From Candidatus Atribacteria bacterium 4572_76 (GTDB lineage: Bacteria; Atribacterota; Phoenicimicrobiia; Phoenicimicrobiales; Phoenicimicrobiaceae): a stretch of 11,775 nucleotides of DNA. Location of the stretch: the NCBI GenBank assembly GCA_002084865.1, contig NBMG01000025.1, positions 1-11,775 of the forward strand, written 5' to 3'. Shown here one piece after another: positions 1 to 7,418 of this stretch (its first letter is position 1; each line of letters starts with the position of its first letter). Made by a program: the position numbers and the translations under genes. The notes beneath the pieces were generated by a model. The model was not told where the DNA came from, ran no database searches, and saw only the letters and a program-made list of their open reading frames with translations.

Positions 1-354
1 TTTGCCAGGTAAGAAAATTATTAAGATTATGAGTAGCCTCTACAACCGGATGACCGGGGAACCGGCACCCCATCTGATTGGTTAGAAAAATCATCTTCTG
101 AGCGGTGCTCTTGGTAAATAGCTCACTCGAACTTTGGATTATAATGACTGCTCTTGAACCGGAAAGAACATCATCTCCCCTTTTCTTTAATTTTAAAAGC
201 ATATAGCAAATATAATCTTTCTATTTTGTAAATCAACGGGAAGATCCTTAACGGTTCTAATAATTGTTAATGGGCAATTTTCAGTGGCTATTTTGACAAT
301 CTCGGCAAAACTATCCGATATTTTTCCCGGCATAATCAAAAAAATATTTTCCAT
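1..354 (-). pseudogene. Flavodoxin / NADPH-dependent FMN reductase-like protein, frameshifted, 3' end outside window
   Basis: Two open frames together read like one protein. The first starts at ATG 354 behind an AGAGGGA ribosome site, begins MENIFLIMPGKISDSF and gives 53 residues before a TAA at 193-195. The second frame, open from about 202 to the window edge, contains GSRAVIIIQSSSELFTKS and then NQMGCRFPGHPVVEAT. These have the feel of a flavodoxin-fold reductase: a beta strand followed by a serine-rich phosphate-binding-like stretch. The join near 193-204 loses the frame, and the distance between the first strands and the later block looks short for the family, so an internal deletion plus frameshift is likely. 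The gene begins 57 bases after the dehydrogenase-like gene on the same strand and is probably co-transcribed with it. The family call is from recall of sequence style and is moderate at best; that the two frames belong together is more certain. Confidence 0.5.
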
Positions 355-411
355 AAAACAATTCCCTCTTGTCGTTAATTATTTTCTCTTTTCGGTTTAA
401 ATTTTTAATTA

Positions 412-1413
412 TTATAAGATATTACCCAATTCCTGATAACTTTTCTTAATTTTTTCTACTAAAATATCCGGAAGGTTTAATCTTTCAATTTCAGTCCCTG
501 ATTTGATCAATCTATTTTTTGCTCCCATAAATACCCCTCCCATAAAGGTGGCACTATAATGCCATTTTCCACTCATAGTGGCAATAAGGGGGTAGCTCCC
601 GGAAGATAAGGCAGGTGCGATATAAGGTTTAAAACCGGTCTTCCTCACTTCTAAGTTTGCTTTTACGGTCTGAGCGGTAAGCATCTCTGAAAGACTTTCG
701 TCATATTTTTTTAAGCTGTTGGCAATTACCAAACCCCGACCGTGAGGACCAAAGGCTCTCCCTTCTCGATTATATTCAGCGGTTTCAGTATTTTGTTTTG
801 AGTAGTAGACTGCCCGGGCATGCATCACTCCTAACCCATACCCTCTTATCTGGTCTGCTGCCAATCCTTTAAAATCAAACTCTCCGCTTGCATCTTTATT
901 ACCGGTTAGAAAAACAGCTTTACACAATAAGTCTACCGGGTCTGAGATAATTGCAAATATCCCCTTAAACGATTTTTCCCGGGCTTTTCGGGCATAATCA
1001 GAGATTATCTTAGAATTCCCTTCGAACTGCTTCATTCTCACATCTTCCTGTTCTTCTCCCAAAGAAGGAACTCCTACAGTTGCGCAAAATACAAACATGT
1101 CACAATCAAAAATATTCTCTTCTCTTAACTGGTAAACCTCAGGGAATTGGTAATCAGTAAAAGGATTAAGCCATAAGGGTAAATCATAATCAATCTTTTT
1201 GGATTTTTGCAGCAGGTGGATACCCTCTTCTTTCAAAAAAAATAGGGAGGGGTCGGTAATACTAAAATATCTTCTGGATTTTAAGGGGTTTATCCGGTTA
1301 AGTATATAAATTATTTCCTTGCTCTCTTTGGCTTCGCTTTCGGATATTCTGTTTAGTTCACTGTATTCCGATTGGGAAATTAGTATCCTGTCTTTTAGCT
1401 TATAGAAGAACAT
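412..1413 (-). CDS. Lactate/malate dehydrogenase-like protein lacking the glycine-rich NAD loop
   Basis: This 333-residue protein starts at ATG 1413 with GGGGAG about 11 bases upstream. Residues 103-165 match the second half of the NAD-binding domain of the LDH/MDH family: DCDMFVFCATVGVP (103-116), an arginine at 126 and N133 in the segment ending EGN, and the strand-turn IISDPVDLL (155-163). GYGLGVMHAR (191-200) fits the substrate-domain helix, and GPHG (222-225) supplies H224 where the family has its catalytic histidine. The C-terminal helices follow to about 325. Residues 1-80 are an extra N-terminal region I do not recognise. The GxGxxG beta-alpha-beta unit expected just before residue 85 is missing: LPLWLNPF (78-85) runs straight into TDYQFPEVYQL. 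Dinucleotide binding is therefore doubtful. The gap could be an in-frame deletion of about 50 residues or a real property of a divergent family. The gene sits downstream of the multidomain NadD-like protein and 57 bases ahead of the FMN-reductase-like gene. Confidence 0.7.
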   Translation of the reverse strand: MFFYKLKDRILISQSEYSELNRISESEAKESKEIIYILNRINPLKSRRYFSITDPSLFFLKEEGIHLLQKSKKIDYDLPLWLNPFTDYQFPEVYQLREENIFDCDMFVFCATVGVPSLGEEQEDVRMKQFEGNSKIISDYARKAREKSFKGIFAIISDPVDLLCKAVFLTGNKDASGEFDFKGLAADQIRGYGLGVMHARAVYYSKQNTETAEYNREGRAFGPHGRGLVIANSLKKYDESLSEMLTAQTVKANLEVRKTGFKPYIAPALSSGSYPLIATMSGKWHYSATFMGGVFMGAKNRLIKSGTEIERLNLPDILVEKIKKSYQELGNIL

Positions 1414-1460
1414 CTTTGATTTTTCTCCCCGTAAAGATTATGTATTTTCCTATTTATCCT

Positions 1461-1484
1461 GTAGGGGGCGGATTTATCCGCCCC
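1461..1484 (+). repeat. Palindromic element, GTAGGGG family, copy 1
   Basis: GTAGG leads into a perfect 9-base stem (GGGGCGGAT, 1465-1473, with ATCCGCCCC, 1476-1484) around a 2-base centre. It shares the GTAGGGG edge with the elements at 1509, 1603 and 6824, but is in the opposite orientation and has different arms. Confidence 0.75.
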
Positions 1485-1508
1485 GGGTTATCTGATAATT
1501 TCTTTAAC

Positions 1509-1532
1509 GGGTTCGATGAATCGAACCCCTAC
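1509..1532 (-). repeat. Palindromic element, GTAGGGG family, copy 2
   Basis: The arms GGGTTCGAT (1509-1517) and ATCGAACCC (1520-1528) pair perfectly, and the element ends CCCCTAC, which is GTAGGGG on the minus strand. The arm sequence differs from copy 1 although both stems pair without mismatch. Confidence 0.75.
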
Positions 1533-1602
1533 CTTAATTCAGAGACAGGCGGGGCTGCCCTCGTGAAAACGGGTAATAGAAGTTATTCGCAATTCACTGA
1601 AA

Positions 1603-1625
1603 GGGCGTATACAATACGCCCCTAC
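1603..1625 (-). repeat. Palindromic element, GTAGGGG family, copy 3
   Basis: The arms GGGCGTAT (1603-1610) and ATACGCCC (1614-1621) pair perfectly around ACA and are followed by the shared CCCCTAC edge, then a run of T on the plus strand. The T run would make it terminator-like for plus-strand transcription, but there is no plus-strand gene here. Confidence 0.75.
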
Positions 1626-1653
1626 TTTTTTCTCTCTTGCATTTTTTAACCAG

Positions 1654-1750
1654 GTAACCAGCAAGTGATGTAATGTGTAACATGTAATAAGTACCTATTT
1701 CTTATAATTTCAAAAACTAATCCTATTACCCATTACATATTACTTGTTAC
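1654..1750. repeat. Imperfect inverted repeat of TAATG/GTAA words
   Basis: The stretch opens with GTAAC plus TGATGTAATGTGTAAC and closes with CATTACATATTACTTGTTAC. The two ends are roughly complementary with small indels, and each arm is itself built of short TAAT/GTAA words. There is no coding potential. It lies in the spacer between the 1622-residue gene and the dehydrogenase-like gene. Confidence 0.5.
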
Positions 1751-1780
1751 TGTATTTTATACGAGATATGCGTTATTATT

Positions 1781-1862
1781 CTGACTCCTGAATTCTGTCT
1801 CCTGACTTCTTCTTTGTGAGATACGATTCACAAGATACGAGATACGTATTTGTTATCTCGTT
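1781..1862. repeat. Imperfect short tandem words (CTCCTGA and GATACGA types)
   Basis: Bases 1781-1810 hold two near copies of a CTCCTGAnTTCTg word. Bases 1817-1862 hold several GAGATACG/GATACGA words, including an 8-base inverted pair ACGAGATA (1837-1844) and TATCTCGT (1854-1861). Related GTATCG words recur at 7461-7490. The array runs into the 3' end of the 1622-residue gene and appears to have supplied its last codons and stop. Confidence 0.55.
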
Positions 1863-1863
1863 T

Positions 1864-4800
1864 TCACTTGCTACCCACACCTATACGCTCCACGCTATTC
1901 CTCCCTATATACTTATATACTATATACTCGATACTGTTTTCTTCCGTCCTCACATTCCCCTCTCTGCTATCCCTTTGGTTCTTCTGGTATTCATTTTCCA
2001 GAGCTTCTAATATAGTTAAAGCATTTTCAATACAAACTTCGGAAAAATTGTAGACGGTTTTTGCAGAAACATTTTTAATAAATGAAGGGAAAGTATAGGG
2101 TAGTATCTGATTAATAGATCTGACTAAATTTCCCTGAGTCCTTATTTTTCTCTTTAATGCATCTCCGCCAACAAAGGGATACAATTCACTTTCGTTAAAC
2201 CAAAGCCTGAGATTGGGAATAAAGTGGGCACAATCAACATCTCTATTTAATATGGTTGCTATCTCTTTTCCGCTACCGGATAGTGCCCCCACAATTATCT
2301 TCTTAACTTTAATATCATATTCTTTAAACAGGGGCTCAAGAGTCTTTATCCTATATCCTTTATGCAAATAATCGTCAATAAGAATTACGGGCATATTAAA
2401 TGAATGAATCACCTTAACCTGATTTTCCAGACTCATGTAATTGGGGAAAGCATCAATCTCAAAACTTCTCATATCGGAAGTAAATATTTTTTCCGTATGG
2501 AGAGATTTGGTTACCGTGTTAGGTACTACCATCTTATGTAGTATCTTCCCAAAGGGCACACACATTGACTTTCCTAAAGTTCGGGGTGTTAGCGGCGTTG
2601 TCGAAACATCATTTATCTTACAAATTTTCTTTACAATAGCCTGATTGATTAAATTTATATTAAATGGTAAAACAACATTTCCGGGATAAAAAGTAGTAAA
2701 CGATCTTAATAATCGTTTACGGGATACTATAACTGATTTTTTGATGCTTAAATTTTGGCAGAAAGGCTCCTTTATGATTGTCTCGGTATCCAGATTGACT
2801 ATACAAGGTTTACTCATATTCACTACAAATACCGGATTATCTTTATCGCTGAAAGGTAAGCGATAAAATCCCATAAGTTCTAAATTCTCCTTTAAAGAAG
2901 TTAAGGGATAATCATCTAATACATTTCTGAATATCGCGTAATCGTAATCTTTCTCTATACAAAAAGAAAGGGTTTCGGTAAGAATAACCTGCTCAAGGCT
3001 TTCCAGCCCTGATCTATTTTCCATATCACTTATGGTAAAAATACCATCAATAACTATAGTGCGGCCAACCGCATTTTCCCGGATATACTCAGAAATTAAA
3101 TTGTCCTTGAACTCCTGAAAGAGAATATTTGAACGAACCCAGTGAAAGGCCGAAAAACCCAATATCTTTCCGTTATGGCGGATATCACGTAATAGTAGAA
3201 TTCTCGGGTTTAATTTACGAGTAAACTCAAGCAATTTTTTAGATGCTTTATTTCGATTATATTTGAAAAGTACTTTCTGGCAAAGTTCTTTTATTAAATC
3301 CGGGGTAATATCTTCAATTACCTGCACATCGGTAGAGATAGTCTGTATTACACGCTTATATTGGGGCTCTCTCTGGTATAAACTATTTTCGTAAATATAT
3401 TTCTGGGCTAAAGGGTCAATAAATCTGGAAATGTCTCGATTTTCATCTATATTATTTCTTATCTGAGTTGAACTTACCTCTTCATAACGAGTGGCAAGGT
3501 TAAGTCTAAAAGTATTTTCTCCGATGCTTTCCATTGGTATTTGAACTTTTTTCTTTTCTTCCTCGGTAGAATTTGAAGCATTTCTATCAAAAACAATATG
3601 AGGAAAAGTATGGATTGAATTTTCTGATTTTTTCTTTTTATAAGCAGAGGCATTTAATATCACATCACTGCCTACTACAATATACACCTCGGAATAGGGG
3701 AAATTTTCCCTCAAAGCTTTTAAATCATCCGGATTGGCAATATTAACCGGTAAATCTTCAGGATATAAATATACATTAAGTTCATCGGCAATCGAAATAT
3801 TTATTATATTCTTTCTGAAGAGGTGGGGTTGAGTCCTTTTTGACCAGGAAAACTCATCAACAGCCAAATATACTTCAAAACCAAGATTTTCTATTGCCCT
3901 GGCAATCTCTCTGTGACTTAAGGAAAACGGGTCAAAGGCTCCCGGGAAGAAAGCTATTTTATTCGGGATTTCAAGGTTTATGCTCCCCTTATAAAAATTA
4001 TAATCAGAGATAAATTTATACATATACTTAAGTCCGATACAATTTATTAAAAACATCAGTCCCTCTTTATTTACGGGAGCTAACAGAGTAAGAATTTTTT
4101 TGGCTATAAGTTTAAATATATGGTTCTTCTCTTCTATACTGAGATGTCTTGAGCCAAATATTTCCTTACCGATAACTCTGAATGCTGCCTGTTTCACCTT
4201 TAAATTATAGTGTACAAAGCCGTTCAAAAGGATACCAATCATCTTGCCAAGTCTGTTTTCGTATGATTTCTCTTCCTCTGAAAATCTTTCCCGGTATTTA
4301 GGGTAATTAGCAATGGCTATACCAATGGTTCTAAGCAGCAATGAGCTTAATTTGGGGTCTGACTGTTTGATTTTTTCTATTAAATCATCAATAAGTTCCT
4401 CTAACTCATTAGGAGTAAGATAGAGTATTAATTGACCCAAATAGTAAGGAATATATTTAGTAAATTGATAATCTTCCATTTCTAAAGCCCGCAATAGTTC
4501 AATGGCTATATCGTTCCTCTGTTGGAAAGATAAGGAAGGCATTAAATTTATCAGGGCTTTACCGGCCAAATTTCTGATATCTTCTATGCCGCTAACTTTC
4601 AAAATATTACAAAAATGTAAAGCGGTATAGATTTCTTCCTGTTTGCTCTTTAAGGTATGTTCTAATAAAAGTTCTATCTGTATTTTTTTAATTATTCCAC
4701 TGGTTGAGGTTTTAAGGTTGCTTAGAAATATATACTGTATCTTTTCTATATCTCTTCGATAAAATTCGACGTACTTTTTTACAATGCTTTCATCCAGATC

Positions 4801-6732
4801 TAATAACTCAACTATCTTCATATTTAAATAGTTTTCGGCAGGAAACTCTGAGACGGAAATATTTTCGGTAAATATTTTTCTTAAGTTATTTACAAATCTA
4901 AATTTTTTATCAATTTGGGGTATTAAATCATAGACTACCTCTAAAGCAGTAAGCCTGAGATTGTGATTCTCCTTCTGTAACATCTTTAAAATATAATCAA
5001 ATAATACCTTTACAGATTTTTCATCTGAGCAGATTGATATATGTTTGGCGGTTTTTATCAAACACAGTTGAATTTCTTCATCGGTATACAGGTCTTTTTT
5101 ATAGTATTTTAAAATACTTTTTCTATAATTGCTTACCTGATGATTATTGCGACAGTTAGAAAAAAGAGAAGAAATCATATTCTTAGTACTATCAATAATT
5201 CGAGATTGATGAAGGGCAATCTTTTTATAGTCTGGCTGTAAAAAATATTTTAGATATCTTTCCAATAAATTAACACTGGTAATCGCGGGAGGTTTTAGGG
5301 TAACATTCTGAGGGATCTCTTTGCGGTAATCTTCGTCAAAGCTGGCAATCAACAAACCGATAAGTTTGGCGCTCCTCCTTCTTATTTCATCTTCCGGATG
5401 AGTTAACTGTTCGTATAAATATCTTAAGGTAATCATCTTCTGTTTTTGAGTCAGGTAGGTAGAATATTCATTAAATATTTGCAGATATTCCCGTAGATTG
5501 TTCCAGTCTTTTTCGCTTCGAGCTAATTCTAAAAGTGAATTAAGAGAAGATTCATCTCGAAGTTCGTGCATTAAATTTATATTATGTTCTATGGACAAAA
5601 ATTTTATATTTTGGATAACTTCCTGGCCTTGCATGAGAGGATAATACGGGTTTCTATCTTTTTTATAAAAGCTCCTCTCTTTACTCTCTACATCTACATT
5701 TACCCCCAAATTTATCATGTAGTCTTCAAAATCTTTTAATTTTTCATAAACATGGTAATATCTTTTTCTTTTTTTCTCATCGACATTGTCCAGTTTATCT
5801 AAAATTACTTGAAATGAATCTTCTAAGCTAAAGATTCTCATCTCCTCTTTGAGACCGTTATTCGCATTTTTAACCCGAAAATCAGAATAAATCAATATAA
5901 GTGATTCCAGGGGCAAATTATCCAGTTCCAAATCCCAAACAGAATGATTGACTGCAATATGTCCGATATAAGGGATATTATGTTTTTCAAACCACATATC
6001 GGTATAGTAATAATGTAAATAGGGAGTCCTTTCTACTTCTATACCCTTGCATCCGTATTTTCCGATATCATGTCCTGCTGCTGCTCCGGAAATCCTCCCC
6101 AAATCCACGGGAAGACCCAGATTATATAACTGCCTGCCGATAAATAGAGCAATCCGGTTTACCCCGCATATATGGTCAAGAGTATTGTACTTTAAAACTT
6201 CCTGGCTTAATTTCATCATCTCATAGATATATTCATCATTAAACGCTTTTAAGAATCTTTTATATTCAACAGGATTCTCCAGTTTGCTTTTTTCCTCAGG
6301 GGTTAAAAAATAAAGGGGATATTTACCGTGAAAAGTAGAATCACCGGACAACTTTTGGAAATTTGAAACTACTCTTAAAAATTCTAAATAGAGCAAGAAA
6401 GTTTTTCGGCAATCAGGGGAGATATCCTTAACAGATAGGTCTACTGTTTCAGGGAAAGATTTAGATAGGGCAAACTGAAACACCCGATAAAGCCAGTTGG
6501 TGGGATTATGTTGTTTGTCTATATCGACAAGCAGGCCTTTGCACAAAAAATATACTGCCCGACAACTATAATCTTTATTTTTTACCATAGAGGTTAATTG
6601 TTTTAAAAATAGAGGATCTTCTATATATTTTCTAACCAACTCTTTATCTAAAGAGATGTCATCAAATATTTGCGCGTGCAAAATCTTTTTAGATATTTTT
6701 TTATACAATTGTTTAACCGTAGCTTTATTCAT
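1864..6732 (-). CDS. Giant multidomain protein: HD phosphohydrolase, helical repeats, NadD-like adenylyltransferase, GNAT-like and phosphoribosyltransferase-like domains
   Basis: 1622 residues from ATG 6732, with AGGATGG about 6 bases upstream. Residues 1-150 are unassigned. Residues about 170-350 form an HD domain with the metal ligands visible: H187, H221-D222 (AGHDIGKYG), H258/H263 and D284. Residues about 380-900 are alpha-helical, leucine-rich and HEAT-like. Residues 924-1115 resemble a nicotinate-nucleotide adenylyltransferase (NadD): GAFDPFSLSH (931-940) in place of GxFxPxHxGH, VVGSD (1019-1023) and SSTQIR (1087-1092). The first histidine of HxGH is serine here and the second is kept. 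Residues about 1135-1310 look like a GNAT acetyltransferase fold (strand GKILGFSAFHW, later LMGFYRL). Residues about 1330-1580 include VILIDDYLHKGYR (1449-1461), like a PRPP loop but without the usual TGxT. In Firmicutes nadD neighbours yqeK, an HD phosphohydrolase, so HD plus NadD in one chain is sensible. The last 20 or so residues are encoded by repeat words. The protein is cytosolic by appearance. Substrate and true function are unknown. Confidence 0.85.
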   Translation of the reverse strand: MNKATVKQLYKKISKKILHAQIFDDISLDKELVRKYIEDPLFLKQLTSMVKNKDYSCRAVYFLCKGLLVDIDKQHNPTNWLYRVFQFALSKSFPETVDLSVKDISPDCRKTFLLYLEFLRVVSNFQKLSGDSTFHGKYPLYFLTPEEKSKLENPVEYKRFLKAFNDEYIYEMMKLSQEVLKYNTLDHICGVNRIALFIGRQLYNLGLPVDLGRISGAAAGHDIGKYGCKGIEVERTPYLHYYYTDMWFEKHNIPYIGHIAVNHSVWDLELDNLPLESLILIYSDFRVKNANNGLKEEMRIFSLEDSFQVILDKLDNVDEKKRKRYYHVYEKLKDFEDYMINLGVNVDVESKERSFYKKDRNPYYPLMQGQEVIQNIKFLSIEHNINLMHELRDESSLNSLLELARSEKDWNNLREYLQIFNEYSTYLTQKQKMITLRYLYEQLTHPEDEIRRRSAKLIGLLIASFDEDYRKEIPQNVTLKPPAITSVNLLERYLKYFLQPDYKKIALHQSRIIDSTKNMISSLFSNCRNNHQVSNYRKSILKYYKKDLYTDEEIQLCLIKTAKHISICSDEKSVKVLFDYILKMLQKENHNLRLTALEVVYDLIPQIDKKFRFVNNLRKIFTENISVSEFPAENYLNMKIVELLDLDESIVKKYVEFYRRDIEKIQYIFLSNLKTSTSGIIKKIQIELLLEHTLKSKQEEIYTALHFCNILKVSGIEDIRNLAGKALINLMPSLSFQQRNDIAIELLRALEMEDYQFTKYIPYYLGQLILYLTPNELEELIDDLIEKIKQSDPKLSSLLLRTIGIAIANYPKYRERFSEEEKSYENRLGKMIGILLNGFVHYNLKVKQAAFRVIGKEIFGSRHLSIEEKNHIFKLIAKKILTLLAPVNKEGLMFLINCIGLKYMYKFISDYNFYKGSINLEIPNKIAFFPGAFDPFSLSHREIARAIENLGFEVYLAVDEFSWSKRTQPHLFRKNIINISIADELNVYLYPEDLPVNIANPDDLKALRENFPYSEVYIVVGSDVILNASAYKKKKSENSIHTFPHIVFDRNASNSTEEEKKKVQIPMESIGENTFRLNLATRYEEVSSTQIRNNIDENRDISRFIDPLAQKYIYENSLYQREPQYKRVIQTISTDVQVIEDITPDLIKELCQKVLFKYNRNKASKKLLEFTRKLNPRILLLRDIRHNGKILGFSAFHWVRSNILFQEFKDNLISEYIRENAVGRTIVIDGIFTISDMENRSGLESLEQVILTETLSFCIEKDYDYAIFRNVLDDYPLTSLKENLELMGFYRLPFSDKDNPVFVVNMSKPCIVNLDTETIIKEPFCQNLSIKKSVIVSRKRLLRSFTTFYPGNVVLPFNINLINQAIVKKICKINDVSTTPLTPRTLGKSMCVPFGKILHKMVVPNTVTKSLHTEKIFTSDMRSFEIDAFPNYMSLENQVKVIHSFNMPVILIDDYLHKGYRIKTLEPLFKEYDIKVKKIIVGALSGSGKEIATILNRDVDCAHFIPNLRLWFNESELYPFVGGDALKRKIRTQGNLVRSINQILPYTFPSFIKNVSAKTVYNFSEVCIENALTILEALENEYQKNQRDSREGNVRTEENSIEYIVYKYIGRNSVERIGVGSK

Positions 6733-6742
6733 TAATTACCAT

Positions 6743-6758
6743 CCTAAAACATTTTAGG
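6743..6758. promoter_or_regulatory. Palindrome just upstream of the 1622-residue gene, possible operator
   Basis: CCTAAAA-CA-TTTTAGG is a perfect 7-base inverted repeat ending 10 bases before the start codon and abutting the ribosome site. Transcribed, it would form a hairpin beside the Shine-Dalgarno sequence; as DNA it could bind a dimeric regulator. A looser CCCTTAAA/TTTAAGGG pair sits in a similar place before ndk (8087-8133). Confidence 0.35.
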
Positions 6759-6823
6759 GCTAATATATATTTATAGATTAATAATGCTTCTTTTAAAATA
6801 TGGTTATTCCCCATTTTTTCTGT

Positions 6824-6847
6824 GGGCACGATGCATCGTGCCCCTAC
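6824..6847 (-). repeat. Palindromic element, GTAGGGG family, copy 4
   Basis: A perfect 20-base palindrome (6824-6843, arms GGGCACGATG and CATCGTGCCC) followed by the shared CCCCTAC edge. It lies in the 365-base spacer before the 1622-residue gene. Apart from this element, the candidate promoter at 6891 and the terminator at 7006, I see only AT-rich sequence in that spacer. Confidence 0.8.
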
Positions 6848-6890
6848 ATTACTACTTTGTTTACTTTTTGGGTTGTAATCATTATACTTA

Positions 6891-6920
6891 ATTATAACTG
6901 AAAACTACCGTATTTTACAA
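6891..6920 (-). promoter_or_regulatory. Candidate sigma-70 promoter for the 1622-residue gene
   Basis: On the minus strand TTGTAA (6915-6920), 18 bases, then a perfect TATAAT (6891-6896). A second TATAAT follows at 6881-6886. The leader would be about 150 bases long and would include palindromic copy 4. In AT-rich DNA such matches arise by chance. Confidence 0.4.
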
Positions 6921-7005
6921 TTAAATCAAGACTTTTTCTAACTGCCTCACCCAAAGCTTACACCAATAAGATTTCTGTATTTAGAGTGAAATTATTTCCC
7001 GAACT

Positions 7006-7047
7006 TTAAAAATAATAAAGGGCACGATATATTATAATACCATACCC
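7006..7047 (-). terminator. Candidate Rho-independent terminator after the NifU-domain gene, made from a decayed palindromic repeat
   Basis: On the minus strand GGGTATGGTAT (7037-7047) pairs with ATATCGTGCCC (7020-7030) as an 11-base stem with three G-U pairs around a six-base loop. TTTATTATTTTT follows. The GGGCACGATAT arm closely matches the GGGCACGAT arm of the palindrome at 6824, so it seems to be a diverged member of that family placed 50 bases beyond the NifU stop codon. Confidence 0.5.
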
Positions 7048-7097
7048 CTTATTACATCTATTATATTTATTTTTTCAGTAATTGCTTTATTATATTA

Positions 7098-7319
7098 TTA
7101 TACGGCTACGACTTCTTTTACTTCAGGGACTTCTTCTTTTAATGCTCTGCCAATACCCATCTGTAAAGTCATCTCTCTCATGGGACAACCCGCACAGGCA
7201 CCGCTTAATTTTACTTTTACTACTCCATCTGGAGTCACTTCTACCAATTCAACATCTCCGCCATCTGCCTGAAGAGATGGTCTTATCTTCTCTAAAGCTG
7301 CTTCCACTCTTTCTTTCAT
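7098..7319 (-). CDS. NifU C-terminal-domain Fe-S scaffold protein
   Basis: A complete 73-residue single-domain protein, the usual size of stand-alone NifU domains. Start ATG 7319 follows a strong AGGAGG at 5-base spacing. SLQADGGDVELVEV (15-28) is the family's N-terminal signature. The CxxC metal site is GACAGCP, with C42 and C45. These proteins assemble or carry a [4Fe-4S] cluster, held by cysteines from two subunits, and pass it to apo-proteins in the cytosol. No isc, suf or nif partner genes lie next to it; ndk is upstream and the 1622-residue gene downstream, each with spacers over 200 bases, so it is probably its own transcription unit. A promoter candidate (7419-7447) and a terminator candidate (7006-7047) bracket it. 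The family assignment is secure; the role beyond general Fe-S maturation is not shown. Confidence 0.93.
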   Translation of the reverse strand: MKERVEAALEKIRPSLQADGGDVELVEVTPDGVVKVKLSGACAGCPMREMTLQMGIGRALKEEVPEVKEVVAV

Positions 7320-7418
7320 TACTTCCTCCTAACATAATATTATTGATTAAATGGATTACCATCAGATTATATAGATTAATATTATTGTGAATTTGGTATC
7401 CCTCTTTTTAACGAGATA

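Noticed and set aside
1461..1625. Closely spaced palindromes as a CRISPR array
   Set aside because: Only three copies, in mixed orientation, with no constant repeat of 25-40 bases and no equal-length spacers; only a 7-base edge is shared.
1416..1649. Plus-strand open frame of 77 codons
   Set aside because: It consists of the palindromic elements and their spacers, has no ribosome site, and matches no family I know.
1837..1861. ACGAGATA/TATCTCGT hairpin as terminator of the giant gene
   Set aside because: It lies just after the stop codon but has no following T run on the minus strand and is explained by the local GATACGA word repeats.
7082..7390. Leucine-rich plus-strand open frame of 102 codons
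   Set aside because: It is antisense to the NifU-domain gene; the leucine richness is produced by the complementary codons.
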